Shown here: one piece after another, positions 16,526 to 22,941 of the stretch | How positions within the stretch are numbered: the stretch's first letter is position 1 | Layout of the letters: each line of letters opens with the position of its first letter | Assembly: GCA_009903905.1 (NCBI GenBank) | Contig: WYEI01000267.1 | Coordinates: 1-44,319 of the forward strand | Direction: 5' to 3' | DNA: 44,319 nucleotides | DNA from: Pyrobaculum sp. | Lineage (GTDB): Archaea > Thermoproteota > Thermoprotei > Thermoproteales > Thermoproteaceae | Made by a program: the position numbers and the translations under genes | Notes under the pieces: model-generated | What the model was told of the DNA's origin: nothing | Databases searched by the model: none | Seen by the model: the letters and a program-made list of their open reading frames with translations, nothing else

Positions 16526-17254
16526 GTGGTTAAGGAGGTTAAGCAGGCCATAAGGGAGCGCATTTGGCGCATCTTGGAGGAGAGGGACTTAGCCGCCTTC
16601 CCTAGGCCTGTCTACGGCAGGATACCCAACTTCAAGGGGGCTGAGGAGGCGTGTCGGAACCTCGCGTCCACGGAGGAGTTTAGGAGTGCCCGCCTCGTGA
16701 AGATAAACCCAGACGCCCCCCAGAGGCCGTGCCGGGAGCTGGCGCTGTCGCTGGGCAAGGCGGTGGTGATGCCGACGCCTAGGATAAGGGAGGGCTTCCT
16801 CCTGCTGGACCCCGGCGGGATCCCCCGCGGCGCCTACCGCGAGGCGTCCACAATCTCCGGCGCCTTCAAGTGGGGGCGGCCGGTGAAGCCTTGGGAGCTC
16901 CCGCCGGTTGACATGGTGGTGGTGGGGTCCGTTGCCGTGAATCCCAAGACTGGGAGGCGGCTGGGGAAGTCCCACGGCTATGCCGAGATCGAGTGGGGCA
17001 TCCTCTCCGGCCTGGGCAAGGTTGGGGAGGAGACCCCCGTCGCCACTACGGTGCACGACGTCCAGCTGGTGGAGGACGACATACCCCGGGAGCCCTTCGA
17101 CCTGCCCGTGGACATAATAGCGATGCCCACGAGGCTGATAAGGACGGCGAGGAGGGACCTCAAGCCCAGGGGCATCTTCTGGGAGTACGTCACCGACGAG
17201 ATGCTGAGGGAGATCCCCCTGCTCTCCGAGGTCAAAATGTTTTTATGTAAGTAA
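16526..17254 (+). CDS. 5-formyltetrahydrofolate cyclo-ligase family protein
   Basis: A 242-residue member of the MTHFS-like fold. [20 protein letters not shown] is the N-terminal helix. [20 protein letters not shown], then [20 protein letters not shown] and [13 protein letters not shown], match the cyclo-ligase core where the Gly-rich G-R-R-x-G-x-G-x-G-Y/D-x-E motif binds ATP. The archaeal group differs from bacterial enzymes, so the substrate may be another pterin or a thiamine-related compound. GTG 16526 is about 21 nt from TTTAATA (16502-16508), which overlaps the stop of the ATPase gene. The next gene, ThiD-ThiN, follows after 12 nt but has its own TATA box. Confidence 0.8.
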   Translation: MVKEVKQAIRERIWRILEERDLAAFPRPVYGRIPNFKGAEEACRNLASTEEFRSARLVKINPDAPQRPCRELALSLGKAVVMPTPRIREGFLLLDPGGIPRGAYREASTISGAFKWGRPVKPWELPPVDMVVVGSVAVNPKTGRRLGKSHGYAEIEWGILSGLGKVGEETPVATTVHDVQLVEDDIPREPFDLPVDIIAMPTRLIRTARRDLKPRGIFWEYVTDEMLREIPLLSEVKMFLCK

Positions 17255-17266
17255 GAAAAATCGTTT

Positions 17267-18619
17267 ATGTCTTGGAGGGTTGCTATTACAATCGCGGGGC
17301 TGGACTCTGGGGGCGGCGCCGGCATCCACGCCGACGTGAAGACCTTCGCGGCACTGGGGGTCCACGGCGCCACGGCGCTTACCTGCGTCACGGCGCAGAA
17401 CACCTACGAGGTGAGGGAGGCGCAGTGTCTCCAGCCTTCGCTTGTGAGGTCGCAGATTATGGCTGTGTGGGACGACATGGGGATAGACGCGGGGAAGACC
17501 GGTATGCTGGGCACCAAGGAGATCATCGAAGAGGTGGCGTCTACGGTGTCAAGGCTGGGGTTCCCCCTGGTGGTGGACCCAGTGATGATAGCCAAGTCGG
17601 GCGCCCCCCTCATCTCGGAGGACGCGGTTGAGGTTTTGAAGAGGAGGCTCATCCCCTTCGCCAAGGTGGTGACGCCCAACCGCCACGAGGCCGAGAAGCT
17701 GACCGGCATGAAGATCTCGGGGCTGGAGGACGCCAGGAGGGCGGCCGCCGCCATACACAAAGAGCTGGGGGCGGAGGTGGTCGTCGTCAAGGGAGGCCAC
17801 CTGGAGACGCAGGAGGCGGTGGACGTGGTGTACGTCGGCGGCGTCTTCCACGAGGTCTCCACACCCCGCCTAGACTCGAGGGCGACCCACGGCACCGGGT
17901 GCTCGTACTCTGCGGCCATTGCGGCGGGGCTGGCCAAGGGGCTGGAGCCGCTTGAGGCCGTCAAGACGGCTAAGCGGCTGATATACATGGCGATTAAATA
18001 CGGCGTGGCCAGGGGCAGGGGCCACTGGGCCGTCAACCCCATGGCTTGGCTGGAGATCCCGGCGGAGAGGTGGCGCGCGGTGGAGGAGATGAACGAGGCG
18101 TTGAGGCTGATCGAGGAGAACGCGGAGAAGCTCGCCGGGGCCATACCGGAGGTGCAGAGCAACCTCGGCTACGTCATCGACCTCCGCTACGCCAGAGGCC
18201 GCGGCGACGTGGCGGCCGTGCCGGGGCGCATAGTGAACTACATGGGCAGGGCCAAGCCCTCCGGCCCGCCTGTCTTCGGCGCCAGCGACCACGTGGCGAG
18301 GAAGATACTTGCGGCGGCGGCGCGGGACCCCAGCGTGAGGTCTGCCATGAACATCCGGCTGGACCCCGCCGTGGTGGAGCGGGCGAAGGCGCTGGGCATG
18401 TCTGTGGCCTACGTGGACAGGCGGAAGGAGCCGGAGGATGTGAAGAAACGCGAAGGCGCCACCATGCAGTGGATAATGGAAGAGGCGAATAGACAGACCG
18501 GGGGGAAGACGCCCGACTTAATCGTGGACCTGGGCGACTGGGGCAAGGAGCCGATGATTACTGTGCTTGGGAGGAGCCCTAGGGAGGTGGTGGAGAAGGT
18601 CCTGAGACTACTAAGCTAG
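17267..18619 (+). CDS. thiDN: Bifunctional HMP(-P) kinase ThiD / thiamine-phosphate synthase ThiN
   Basis: A 450-residue fusion in thiamine biosynthesis. Residues 1 to about 255 are the ribokinase-fold ThiD, phosphorylating hydroxymethylpyrimidine twice. They show [18 protein letters not shown] at the substrate site, DPVMIAKSG, and the anion hole [10 protein letters not shown] (about 209-218). Residues about 265-450 are ThiN, which joins HMP-PP with thiazole phosphate in archaea that lack ThiE; motifs include [34 protein letters not shown] and a C-terminal [15 protein letters not shown] 17267 is 24 nt from TTTTTAT (17239-17245). The end overlaps the convergent pterin dehydratase gene by 9 nt. 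Confidence 0.95.
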   Translation: MSWRVAITIAGLDSGGGAGIHADVKTFAALGVHGATALTCVTAQNTYEVREAQCLQPSLVRSQIMAVWDDMGIDAGKTGMLGTKEIIEEVASTVSRLGFPLVVDPVMIAKSGAPLISEDAVEVLKRRLIPFAKVVTPNRHEAEKLTGMKISGLEDARRAAAAIHKELGAEVVVVKGGHLETQEAVDVVYVGGVFHEVSTPRLDSRATHGTGCSYSAAIAAGLAKGLEPLEAVKTAKRLIYMAIKYGVARGRGHWAVNPMAWLEIPAERWRAVEEMNEALRLIEENAEKLAGAIPEVQSNLGYVIDLRYARGRGDVAAVPGRIVNYMGRAKPSGPPVFGASDHVARKILAAAARDPSVRSAMNIRLDPAVVERAKALGMSVAYVDRRKEPEDVKKREGATMQWIMEEANRQTGGKTPDLIVDLGDWGKEPMITVLGRSPREVVEKVLRLLS

Positions 18620-18859
18620 CCTGTCTCTGAACTCCTCCACTATTTTTTGTATCTCCTCGGCCAGCCGCAGGTCCTTCTCCGTGACCTTGTTGCCTGCGTC
18701 GTGGGTGGTGAGCCTTAGGGCTAGGTTTACGTAGCGGAGCTCCACGTCGGGGTGGTGGTTGAGCCTCTCGGCGGCCTCGGCCACCCGCCGGAGGAACTCC
18801 ACCGCGTCGAGGTACTTCTTGAACTTGAGCCGAAACACGATGGCCTCCTCCCTCTGCAT
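18611..18859 (-). CDS. Pterin-4a-carbinolamine dehydratase (PCD/DCoH family)
   Basis: An 82-residue protein, slightly shorter than the usual 95-110. The catalytic signature is clear: ERLNHHPDVELRYVNLALRL followed by TTHDAGNKVTEKD, giving the H-H-P, aromatic, second His and Asp spacing of the family. In archaea without aromatic amino acid hydroxylases, such proteins have been linked to molybdopterin or other pterin metabolism, which would fit the Mo enzyme elsewhere in the window. ATG 18859 is 23 nt from the shared TATA element at 18879-18885. A longer upstream frame crosses into the divergent gene and is rejected. Confidence 0.88.
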   Translation of the reverse strand: MQREEAIVFRLKFKKYLDAVEFLRRVAEAAERLNHHPDVELRYVNLALRLTTHDAGNKVTEKDLRLAEEIQKIVEEFRDRLA

Positions 18860-18878
18860 GTACCTACCTCGACTACAC

Positions 18879-18885
18879 TTTTTAA
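18879..18885. promoter_or_regulatory. Single TATA element shared by two divergent genes
   Basis: TTTTTAA is centred at 18882, exactly 23 nt from ATG 18859 on the minus strand and 23 nt from ATG 18905 on the plus strand. No second AT-rich element exists in the 45-bp gap, so one TATA-like box appears to serve both genes in opposite orientations. Confidence 0.6.
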
Positions 18886-18904
18886 GTAGCATCGGGGAAG
18901 GTTC

Positions 18905-19315
18905 ATGGACCCCGTGGAGGTGCTTAAGAGATACAGAACCGTGGCGGTGGTGGGCGCGTCCAGGGGCCCGAGCAAGTGGGCCCACATAGTCCCTAAGTAC
19001 CTCAAGGAACACGGCTACCGCATAATCCCCATAAACCCCACCGCCTCCGAGATACTCGGCGAGAAGACGTACAAGTCGCTGATGGAGGTGCCGGAGGAGG
19101 TGGAGGTGGTGGAGGTGTTCCGGCCCAGCGAGGAGGTGCCCAAGATAGCGGAGGAGGTGATCCAGCGGAGGAAGGCCCGCGGCGACGTGAAGGTGCTCTG
19201 GCTCCAGCTGGGCATCACCGCAGACGAGGACACAAAAAAGAGACTCAAAGAGGCCGGCATAGCTCTTGTGGAGAACGCATGCATGATGGAAACACATCAA
19301 CGACACCTAAGGTAG
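18905..19315 (+). CDS. CoA-binding domain protein (YccU type)
   Basis: A 136-residue, single-domain Rossmann protein related to the CoA-binding domain of succinyl-CoA synthetase. The N-terminal YRTVAVVGASRGPSKWAHIV carries the nucleotide/CoA-binding glycine pattern. GYRIIPINPTASEILGEKTY and VKVLWLQLGI are the standard later motifs, and the C-terminal ENACMMETHQRHL matches the conserved ENxCM-x-x-H end. Its precise role is unknown; it probably binds CoA or acyl-CoA. The promoter is shared with the pterin dehydratase gene. Confidence 0.88.
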   Translation: MDPVEVLKRYRTVAVVGASRGPSKWAHIVPKYLKEHGYRIIPINPTASEILGEKTYKSLMEVPEEVEVVEVFRPSEEVPKIAEEVIQRRKARGDVKVLWLQLGITADEDTKKRLKEAGIALVENACMMETHQRHLR

Positions 19316-19413
19316 AAGGCGGCGCCGCGTCACCTGCCTAGAGGCATCTACCCGCGACTTAGCTTTAGATTTTATGTAAAAAGGTTGGGTGTTTTATAGG
19401 GTTGGAGAAGCCC

Positions 19414-19473
19414 TTACTTCTTCTTTTCCTCTTCCTTTTTCTTCTCCTCTACCTTTTTCGGAGGCGCACACAT
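19414..19473 (-). CDS. 19-residue Lys/Glu-rich microprotein
   Basis: Not recognised. ATG 19473 to TAA 19414 encodes MCAPPKKVEEKKKEEEKKK. A strong TATA box (GTTATATAC on the minus strand, about 19493-19501) is centred about 24 nt upstream of this ATG, which is the best argument that it is a real leaderless gene. The open frame runs further upstream, but any longer protein would have to include the TATA box and the neighbouring divergent promoter. The C-terminus is a run of charged Lys/Glu, as in some archaeal ribosomal or chromatin protein tails. It faces the copper-related operon. Confidence 0.5.
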   Translation of the reverse strand: MCAPPKKVEEKKKEEEKKK

Positions 19474-19490
19474 GGAACCCCTATCGACAT

Positions 19491-19535
19491 GTGTATATAA
19501 CCGTTTCTCACGCCTTATGGAAATAATATTAACCG
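19491..19535. promoter_or_regulatory. Divergent promoters of microprotein and copper operon
   Basis: GTGTATATAAC (19491-19501) is the TATA box of the minus microprotein gene at 19473. AATAATATTAA (19522-19532) is the TATA box of the plus YHS gene at ATG 19553, about 25 nt away. The two elements are about 25 nt apart, close enough for shared control. Confidence 0.6.
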
Positions 19536-19552
19536 GATTCGAGAGTTCTGTC

Positions 19553-19726
19553 ATGGCAGTTGACCCCGTATGTGGAATGGAGGTGGACCCGGCTAAGGCA
19601 AAGTACAAAACGCTGTAGAGAGGCAAGGTCTACTGCTTCTGTTCCCCCATGTGTAAGGAGGAGTTCGAGAAGAGGCCCGAATACTACCTGCAACACGGGC
19701 CCCAGGGCATGCCGCACCACCACTGA
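19553..19726 (+). pseudogene. YHS-domain metal-binding protein interrupted by in-frame TAG
   Basis: The frame reads MAVDPVCGMEVDPAKAKYKTL, stops at TAG (19616-19618), then continues without shift as RGKVYCFCSPMCKEEFEKRP and EYYLQHGPQGMPHHH to TGA 19724-19726. This is a complete 57-residue YHS domain (the DPVCGM and FCSPMC cysteines, with a His-rich tail) except for one stop codon at a site that is usually Tyr or another aromatic/polar residue. A one-base change from TAC or TAT is the simplest explanation. YHS proteins bind copper or mercury and often accompany CopA. The leaderless promoter and the TGATG junction with the next gene are intact. Suppression of the stop cannot be excluded. Confidence 0.8.
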
Positions 19727-20778
19727 TGGAGGTTAAGGTAGGAGTTAGGGTAGGGGGGCGCGAGACCGTTTTGAAGATCTTGGGGATGCACTGCGCCACC
19801 TGTTCGTTGACTGTGCAGAGGGCTTTGCTGTCGGTGAGGGGGGTCAGGTGGGCGGAGGCCTCGCTGGCGAGCAACGAGGCTAAGGTTGTGGCCTGCCCCG
19901 AGCTGGACTACGGGGAGCTTCTGAAGGCCGTAAGGCGGGTGGGCTACGACGTATATAGGGAGGCTGTCTACATCTCGGTGCCCGGCGCGCGGCCGGAAGA
20001 CGCGGCGGCCGTGGAGCGGGCGGCGCGGCTCTGGGGCGTCTTCAAGGCCTCCTCCAACCCCGCCACGGCGGTGCTGTATGTGGAGTACAACCCGCTGGAG
20101 GTAGGCCCCGGGGACGTCGCCGAAGCCATAAGGAGGGCCGGGTTCAGGATAGGCGAGGTTTCGAGGTCTGAGGTAGATGCCGACGTAGATAGGAAAGCCG
20201 CCGAGAGGGAGGCCAGGGACCTCGCCGCCAGGCTCGTCCCGGCTGTACCCATCAAGGCCCTCCTCATGGCTTCCATGGTCTTCCCGGCGGTGCCTCCGCT
20301 TGTCCAGCTCCTCCTGGCTTCAGTGGTCCAGCTCTACTCGGGGTGGAGGTTCCTCTCAGGTGCCTACAGGGCGTTTAGGAACAAGACGGCGAATATGGAC
20401 ACCTTGGTGGCGCTGGGAACAACCTCCACCTTCCTGTACAGCGCCTACGCCGCATTGACAGGGGGCCGCACCTTCTTTGAAGCCTCGGCGGCCGTGATCA
20501 CCTTCGTCCTTGCCGGTAGGTACGTGGAGGCCCGGATGAAGCTCAAGACGGGCGACGCCGTGAGGAGGCTGGCGCAGATGACCCCTCCCAAGGCCCGGGT
20601 GAAGACAGGCGGCGGCTTCGCCGAGGTTGACTCGGCCCGGGTGGAGCCGGGCCAGCTGGTGGAGATGAGGGAGCTCTTCTACCCAGCCCTCTACCTCAAG
20701 CCGGAGCTCGCGGGGCTGGCCATGGCGCTAAGCAGCATCACCGTCACGGCAAACGCCTTGAGGCTTAGGAAGGCTTAG
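19726..20778 (+). pseudogene. Copper-type P1B ATPase with catalytic core deleted
   Basis: The 350-residue frame starts as a normal CopA: an HMA domain with GMHCATC (Cys23, Cys26), a second HMA-like region without Cys, then membrane helices with NKTANMDTLVALGTTSTFLY. The actuator domain begins (PPKARVKTGGGFAEVD, VEPGQLVEMRE), and the frame then jumps at about 20670-20676 straight to the C-terminal helix (LFYPALYLKPELAGLAMALS to TANALRLRK). Missing are TGES, the CPC membrane motif, DKTGT and the nucleotide-binding domain, about 400 residues. The frame is otherwise unbroken. It cannot pump; it could still bind copper through the N-terminal HMA domain. It overlaps the YHS stop as TGATG. Confidence 0.85.
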
Positions 20779-20859
20779 CTCTTGATCTTCCGCCCGTGGG
20801 TCTTTTAGTATTGTTTTAAAATAAACGACGGATTTTTAAAGCACGAGAAAAAGAGGGTC

Positions 20860-21030
20860 ATGTCCAAACAGAAGCTAAAGTTCTACGACATAAAAGCCAA
20901 GAAGTCGTTCGAGACAGAAAAGTACGAGGTGATGGAGAAGAAGACAGCCCGCGGCCCCATGATGTTCGCCGTCGCCACGTCGCCGTACACCGGCATAAAG
21001 GTCTACAGACTCCTAGGTAAGAAGAAATAA
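20860..21030 (+). CDS. Probable crenarchaeal chromatin protein CC1
   Basis: A 56-residue basic protein beginning MSKQKLKFYDIKAKKSFETE and ending VYRLLGKKK. Size, high Lys content and the ARGPMMFAVATSPYTGIKVY core agree with CC1, the roughly 6-kDa single- and double-stranded DNA-binding protein described from Thermoproteales and Aeropyrum; the match is from memory of the family. It would compact DNA together with Cren7/Alba-type proteins. ATG 20860 is about 24 nt from TTTTTAAA (20833-20840). Dense Lys codons and a strong TATA box fit high expression. A short T-run (21057-21061) follows. Confidence 0.7.
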   Translation: MSKQKLKFYDIKAKKSFETEKYEVMEKKTARGPMMFAVATSPYTGIKVYRLLGKKK

Positions 21031-21056
21031 GAACAATAAACAAACCCCAACCCCCC

Positions 21057-21061
21057 TTTTT
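21057..21061 (+). terminator. Weak oligo-T terminator candidate after CC1
   Basis: A C-rich stretch ends in TTTTT 27 nt after the CC1 stop. Archaeal termination commonly uses such oligo-T runs without a hairpin. The next gene begins at 21066. Confidence 0.3.
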
Positions 21062-21065
21062 CCCC

Positions 21066-21371
21066 GTGATTGACCGGGTTCTTGGCTCATCCACAAAGAT
21101 AAAGATGGTTCTAGCTCTCTGGCGGCATGGTGAAATGAACCTCACGGAACTCGCCAGACGCTCCCAAGCGTCGCAACGCGTCGTCGAGGAGCAGATAAAA
21201 CCCCTCATACAATACGGCATAATAGAGGTGAAGACCGTCGGCCGCATGAAGCTCTACCGCCTATCCCCCGACCCCGCCGTACGACAGCTCGCAGAGACCC
21301 TCGCCCTCCTAGACCAAGCCCTCGCCGCCGCGGAGAAAAACGAGACAGATAGACAGGAGAGCAGGCCCTAG
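21066..21371 (+). CDS. Winged helix-turn-helix transcription regulator
   Basis: A 101-residue ArsR-like single-domain regulator. STKIKMVLALWRHGEMNLTE is helix 1-2, LARRSQASQRVVEEQIKPLI the helix-turn-helix, and YGIIEVKTVGRMKLYRLSPD the wing. The C-terminal helix (LAETLALLDQALAAAEK) is a likely dimerisation element. No metal-binding Cys cluster is visible, so it is probably not a metal sensor. GTG 21066 is the only reasonable start; an AATAAA element is centred about 28 nt upstream, less regular than other promoters here. The target is unknown. Confidence 0.75.
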   Translation: MIDRVLGSSTKIKMVLALWRHGEMNLTELARRSQASQRVVEEQIKPLIQYGIIEVKTVGRMKLYRLSPDPAVRQLAETLALLDQALAAAEKNETDRQESRP

Positions 21372-21455
21372 AGCATCGGCACAAACATTCACAGCTCTTC
21401 CGCATGTGAATAGAGCAGGTCATCGATAAGAGGGCAGGTTTCGGCCCTTGAACGC

Positions 21456-21707
21456 TCAGCAGACCTCCACCTCCGCGTCTATAAACCGCCTGTACCAGCC
21501 CAGGTACTGCTCAGGCCTCACTATATGAAGCTCCAGCAACGCCGCCGCCTCGCCGGCCGCCTCCCTGAGGGCCGCCGCAACCTCAGCCCTCTCCCAGGGA
21601 TCCTCAGGAGCGTTAGGCGAGATCACAAGCACATCTATGTCGCTGTCGGCAGACCAGTCCCCCCTCGCCACGCTACCAAACACCACGACCCTAACCTCCC
21701 CCAGCAA
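21456..21707 (-). CDS. MNT-type minimal nucleotidyltransferase (antitoxin-like)
   Basis: An 83-residue protein with the catalytic pattern GSVARGDWSADSDIDVLVIS (G-S-x-x-R-G-x-x-x-x-x-S-D-x-D). MNT proteins pair with HEPN toxins and can inactivate them by oligo-AMPylation. Only TTG 21707 is available as a start within the frame, leaving about ten residues before the motif; the expected N-terminal helix (RREVLERWRLYVERLCQRA) is encoded upstream in the same frame but has no ATG/GTG/TTG. Translation may begin at a rarer codon, or the N-terminus has been damaged. The gene lies downstream of the HEPN gene on the same strand. Confidence 0.8.
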   Translation of the reverse strand: MLGEVRVVVFGSVARGDWSADSDIDVLVISPNAPEDPWERAEVAAALREAAGEAAALLELHIVRPEQYLGWYRRFIDAEVEVC

Positions 21708-21784
21708 CTCCCTAGCCCTCTGGCACAGCCTCTCTACATACAGCCTCCACCTCTCCAGAACCTCCCTCCGCCTAAGCCCCTACT

Positions 21785-22150
21785 CTACGTACATAGCGCC
21801 ACCAACTCCTCCGCCACCTTAACCAGATGCTCCGCCACATCTCTGCTGTACCGCCGCGGCAGATACCGGGCCCCCAAGTAGGCATCCTCCATAACCTCAA
21901 AGGCAAACATATGCCTCTCGTAGAGACTCCAAAGCTCCGGCTTAACAGCCCTAACCTCCTCAAAGAGCCGCCTCAGAGAATGCGTACGCGGGTAGTACCC
22001 CGCCCTAGACGCCAGCACGTATTTAAGCGCCAGCTGACACGCCTGTTCGGCGTGAAACGCCGCTACCCTCCCAGCCCTCAAATCATCCCTAGCCGCCGCC
22101 AGAAACATCAACGTCCGCTCCCTCAGAATCTCCACCTCCTCCCTCCCCAC
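21785..22150 (-). CDS. HEPN-domain protein (toxin-like)
   Basis: A 121-residue all-helical HEPN protein. RTLMFLAAARDDLRAGRVAA, FHAEQACQLALKYVLASRAG and YYPRTHSLRRLFEEVRAVKP follow the family order, with DAYLGARYLPRRYSRD near the end. HEPN proteins of this class are typically RNases kept in check by the partner MNT protein. GTG 22150 is chosen because TTTATATATG (about 22168-22177) is centred 22-23 nt upstream. The 40-codon extension upstream would cross the promoter. The pair forms one operon with the MNT gene 78 nt downstream. Confidence 0.82.
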   Translation of the reverse strand: MGREEVEILRERTLMFLAAARDDLRAGRVAAFHAEQACQLALKYVLASRAGYYPRTHSLRRLFEEVRAVKPELWSLYERHMFAFEVMEDAYLGARYLPRRYSRDVAEHLVKVAEELVALCT

Positions 22151-22470
22151 AACCCCCGCGCAAATCCATATATAAATGGACAACCCCACAATCCGTTCGA
22201 TTCGCGCCGGAAGAGTTGCGTCGCGGACTACCCCACGGCAGTTGCTATTTTCGTCAGCGGGCAAACCCACCGATCTGAAAGCGACGTGGCATCGGCGATT
22301 TCTCTAAGTTGTCGCCTAGGTGGGCTATTTCACTACTTCCCTCTCCAAGCCAAAGCTAACGCCGGATGTGACTAGCTTCGATAAGATGCGGTGACGTATG
22401 AGTCGTAACGCCATCTTTCCCATCTATGTTGCGCCGAGAGCTGCTGGCTCTAACGGTTGAGGCGACTTGG
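22151..22470. other. Intergenic stretch between HEPN operon and ATPase-TOPRIM operon
   Basis: Apart from the HEPN promoter, about 300 nt hold no gene I can support. The composition is less GC-rich than average. Both flanking operons are on the minus strand. Confidence 0.4.
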
Positions 22471-22941
22471 TTATCCTAAAAATTGCCTTATTGCCGCCGC
22501 AATTCGTTTTATGCAGTTCTCAAACTGAGAGCTGGCGTCGTTGCTTCTCTTCAATTCAGAGTGAAGGTAGTTGCAGGCCTCGTCACGCTTAAGCTTATCG
22601 CCTGGGTTGAGGCCTAGCCACTCGGCGAATGCCTCTATATGCGGGTCGAAGACCACCGCGACGACTCCGGCGAGTTTGTTCACTCCCTGCCCGACCCAAA
22701 CCTTTCCGCAGATCTGCGTCAGCCGAAAGTTCTTTTCCACCAAGATCCTCGCGTCGCCGATCTCGTAATCTATAACCACGACGAGGCGGTTGCACCGCGG
22801 CTTGATCTCCTTGACAACGTCCCGCAGTATGAGCTCGCGGCCGTAATTGCGCCTGTGGCGAACCTCGCCTCCCACCGCGTTTCTAAGGTATTCGCCTACG
22901 CATTTGTTGCCGTAGCACTCCGCTACGATGCACGTCTGCAT
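22471..22941 (-). CDS. TOPRIM-like (DUF4276-like) partner of the AAA ATPase
   Basis: A 156-residue protein not firmly recognised. The layout matches a small TOPRIM fold. A strand with a conserved acid lies at the N-terminus (TCIVAECYGNKC, Glu8), followed by a helix. LVVVIDYEIGDARIL (53-67) carries the D-x-E pair Asp58/Glu60. VVAVVFDPHIEAFAEWLGL (93-111) resembles the E-A-W-L region of DUF4276 proteins. TOPRIM partners of OLD-like ATPases are nucleases. ATG 22941 overlaps the ATPase gene by 19 nt, so the proteins are translated together and probably work as a complex. The region is more AT-rich than its surroundings, suggesting horizontal transfer. Confidence 0.6.
   Translation of the reverse strand: MQTCIVAECYGNKCVGEYLRNAVGGEVRHRRNYGRELILRDVVKEIKPRCNRLVVVIDYEIGDARILVEKNFRLTQICGKVWVGQGVNKLAGVVAVVFDPHIEAFAEWLGLNPGDKLKRDEACNYLHSELKRSNDASSQFENCIKRIAAAIRQFLG

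Noticed and set aside
17404..18162. Minus-strand frame of 252 codons
   Set aside because: It is antisense to the well-supported ThiD-ThiN gene and is Ser/Ala/Thr-rich without motifs.
18860..19306. Long N-terminal extension of the pterin dehydratase
   Set aside because: It is antisense to the CoA-binding gene and includes the shared promoter.
19553..19726. Pyrrolysine or selenocysteine decoding in the YHS gene
   Set aside because: The codon is TAG (not TGA), no Pyl genes are seen here, and the group is not known to use pyrrolysine; a point mutation is simpler.
21827..22375. Plus-strand frame of 182 codons over the HEPN gene
   Set aside because: It is antisense to a recognised HEPN domain, Pro/Arg/His-rich and without a promoter.
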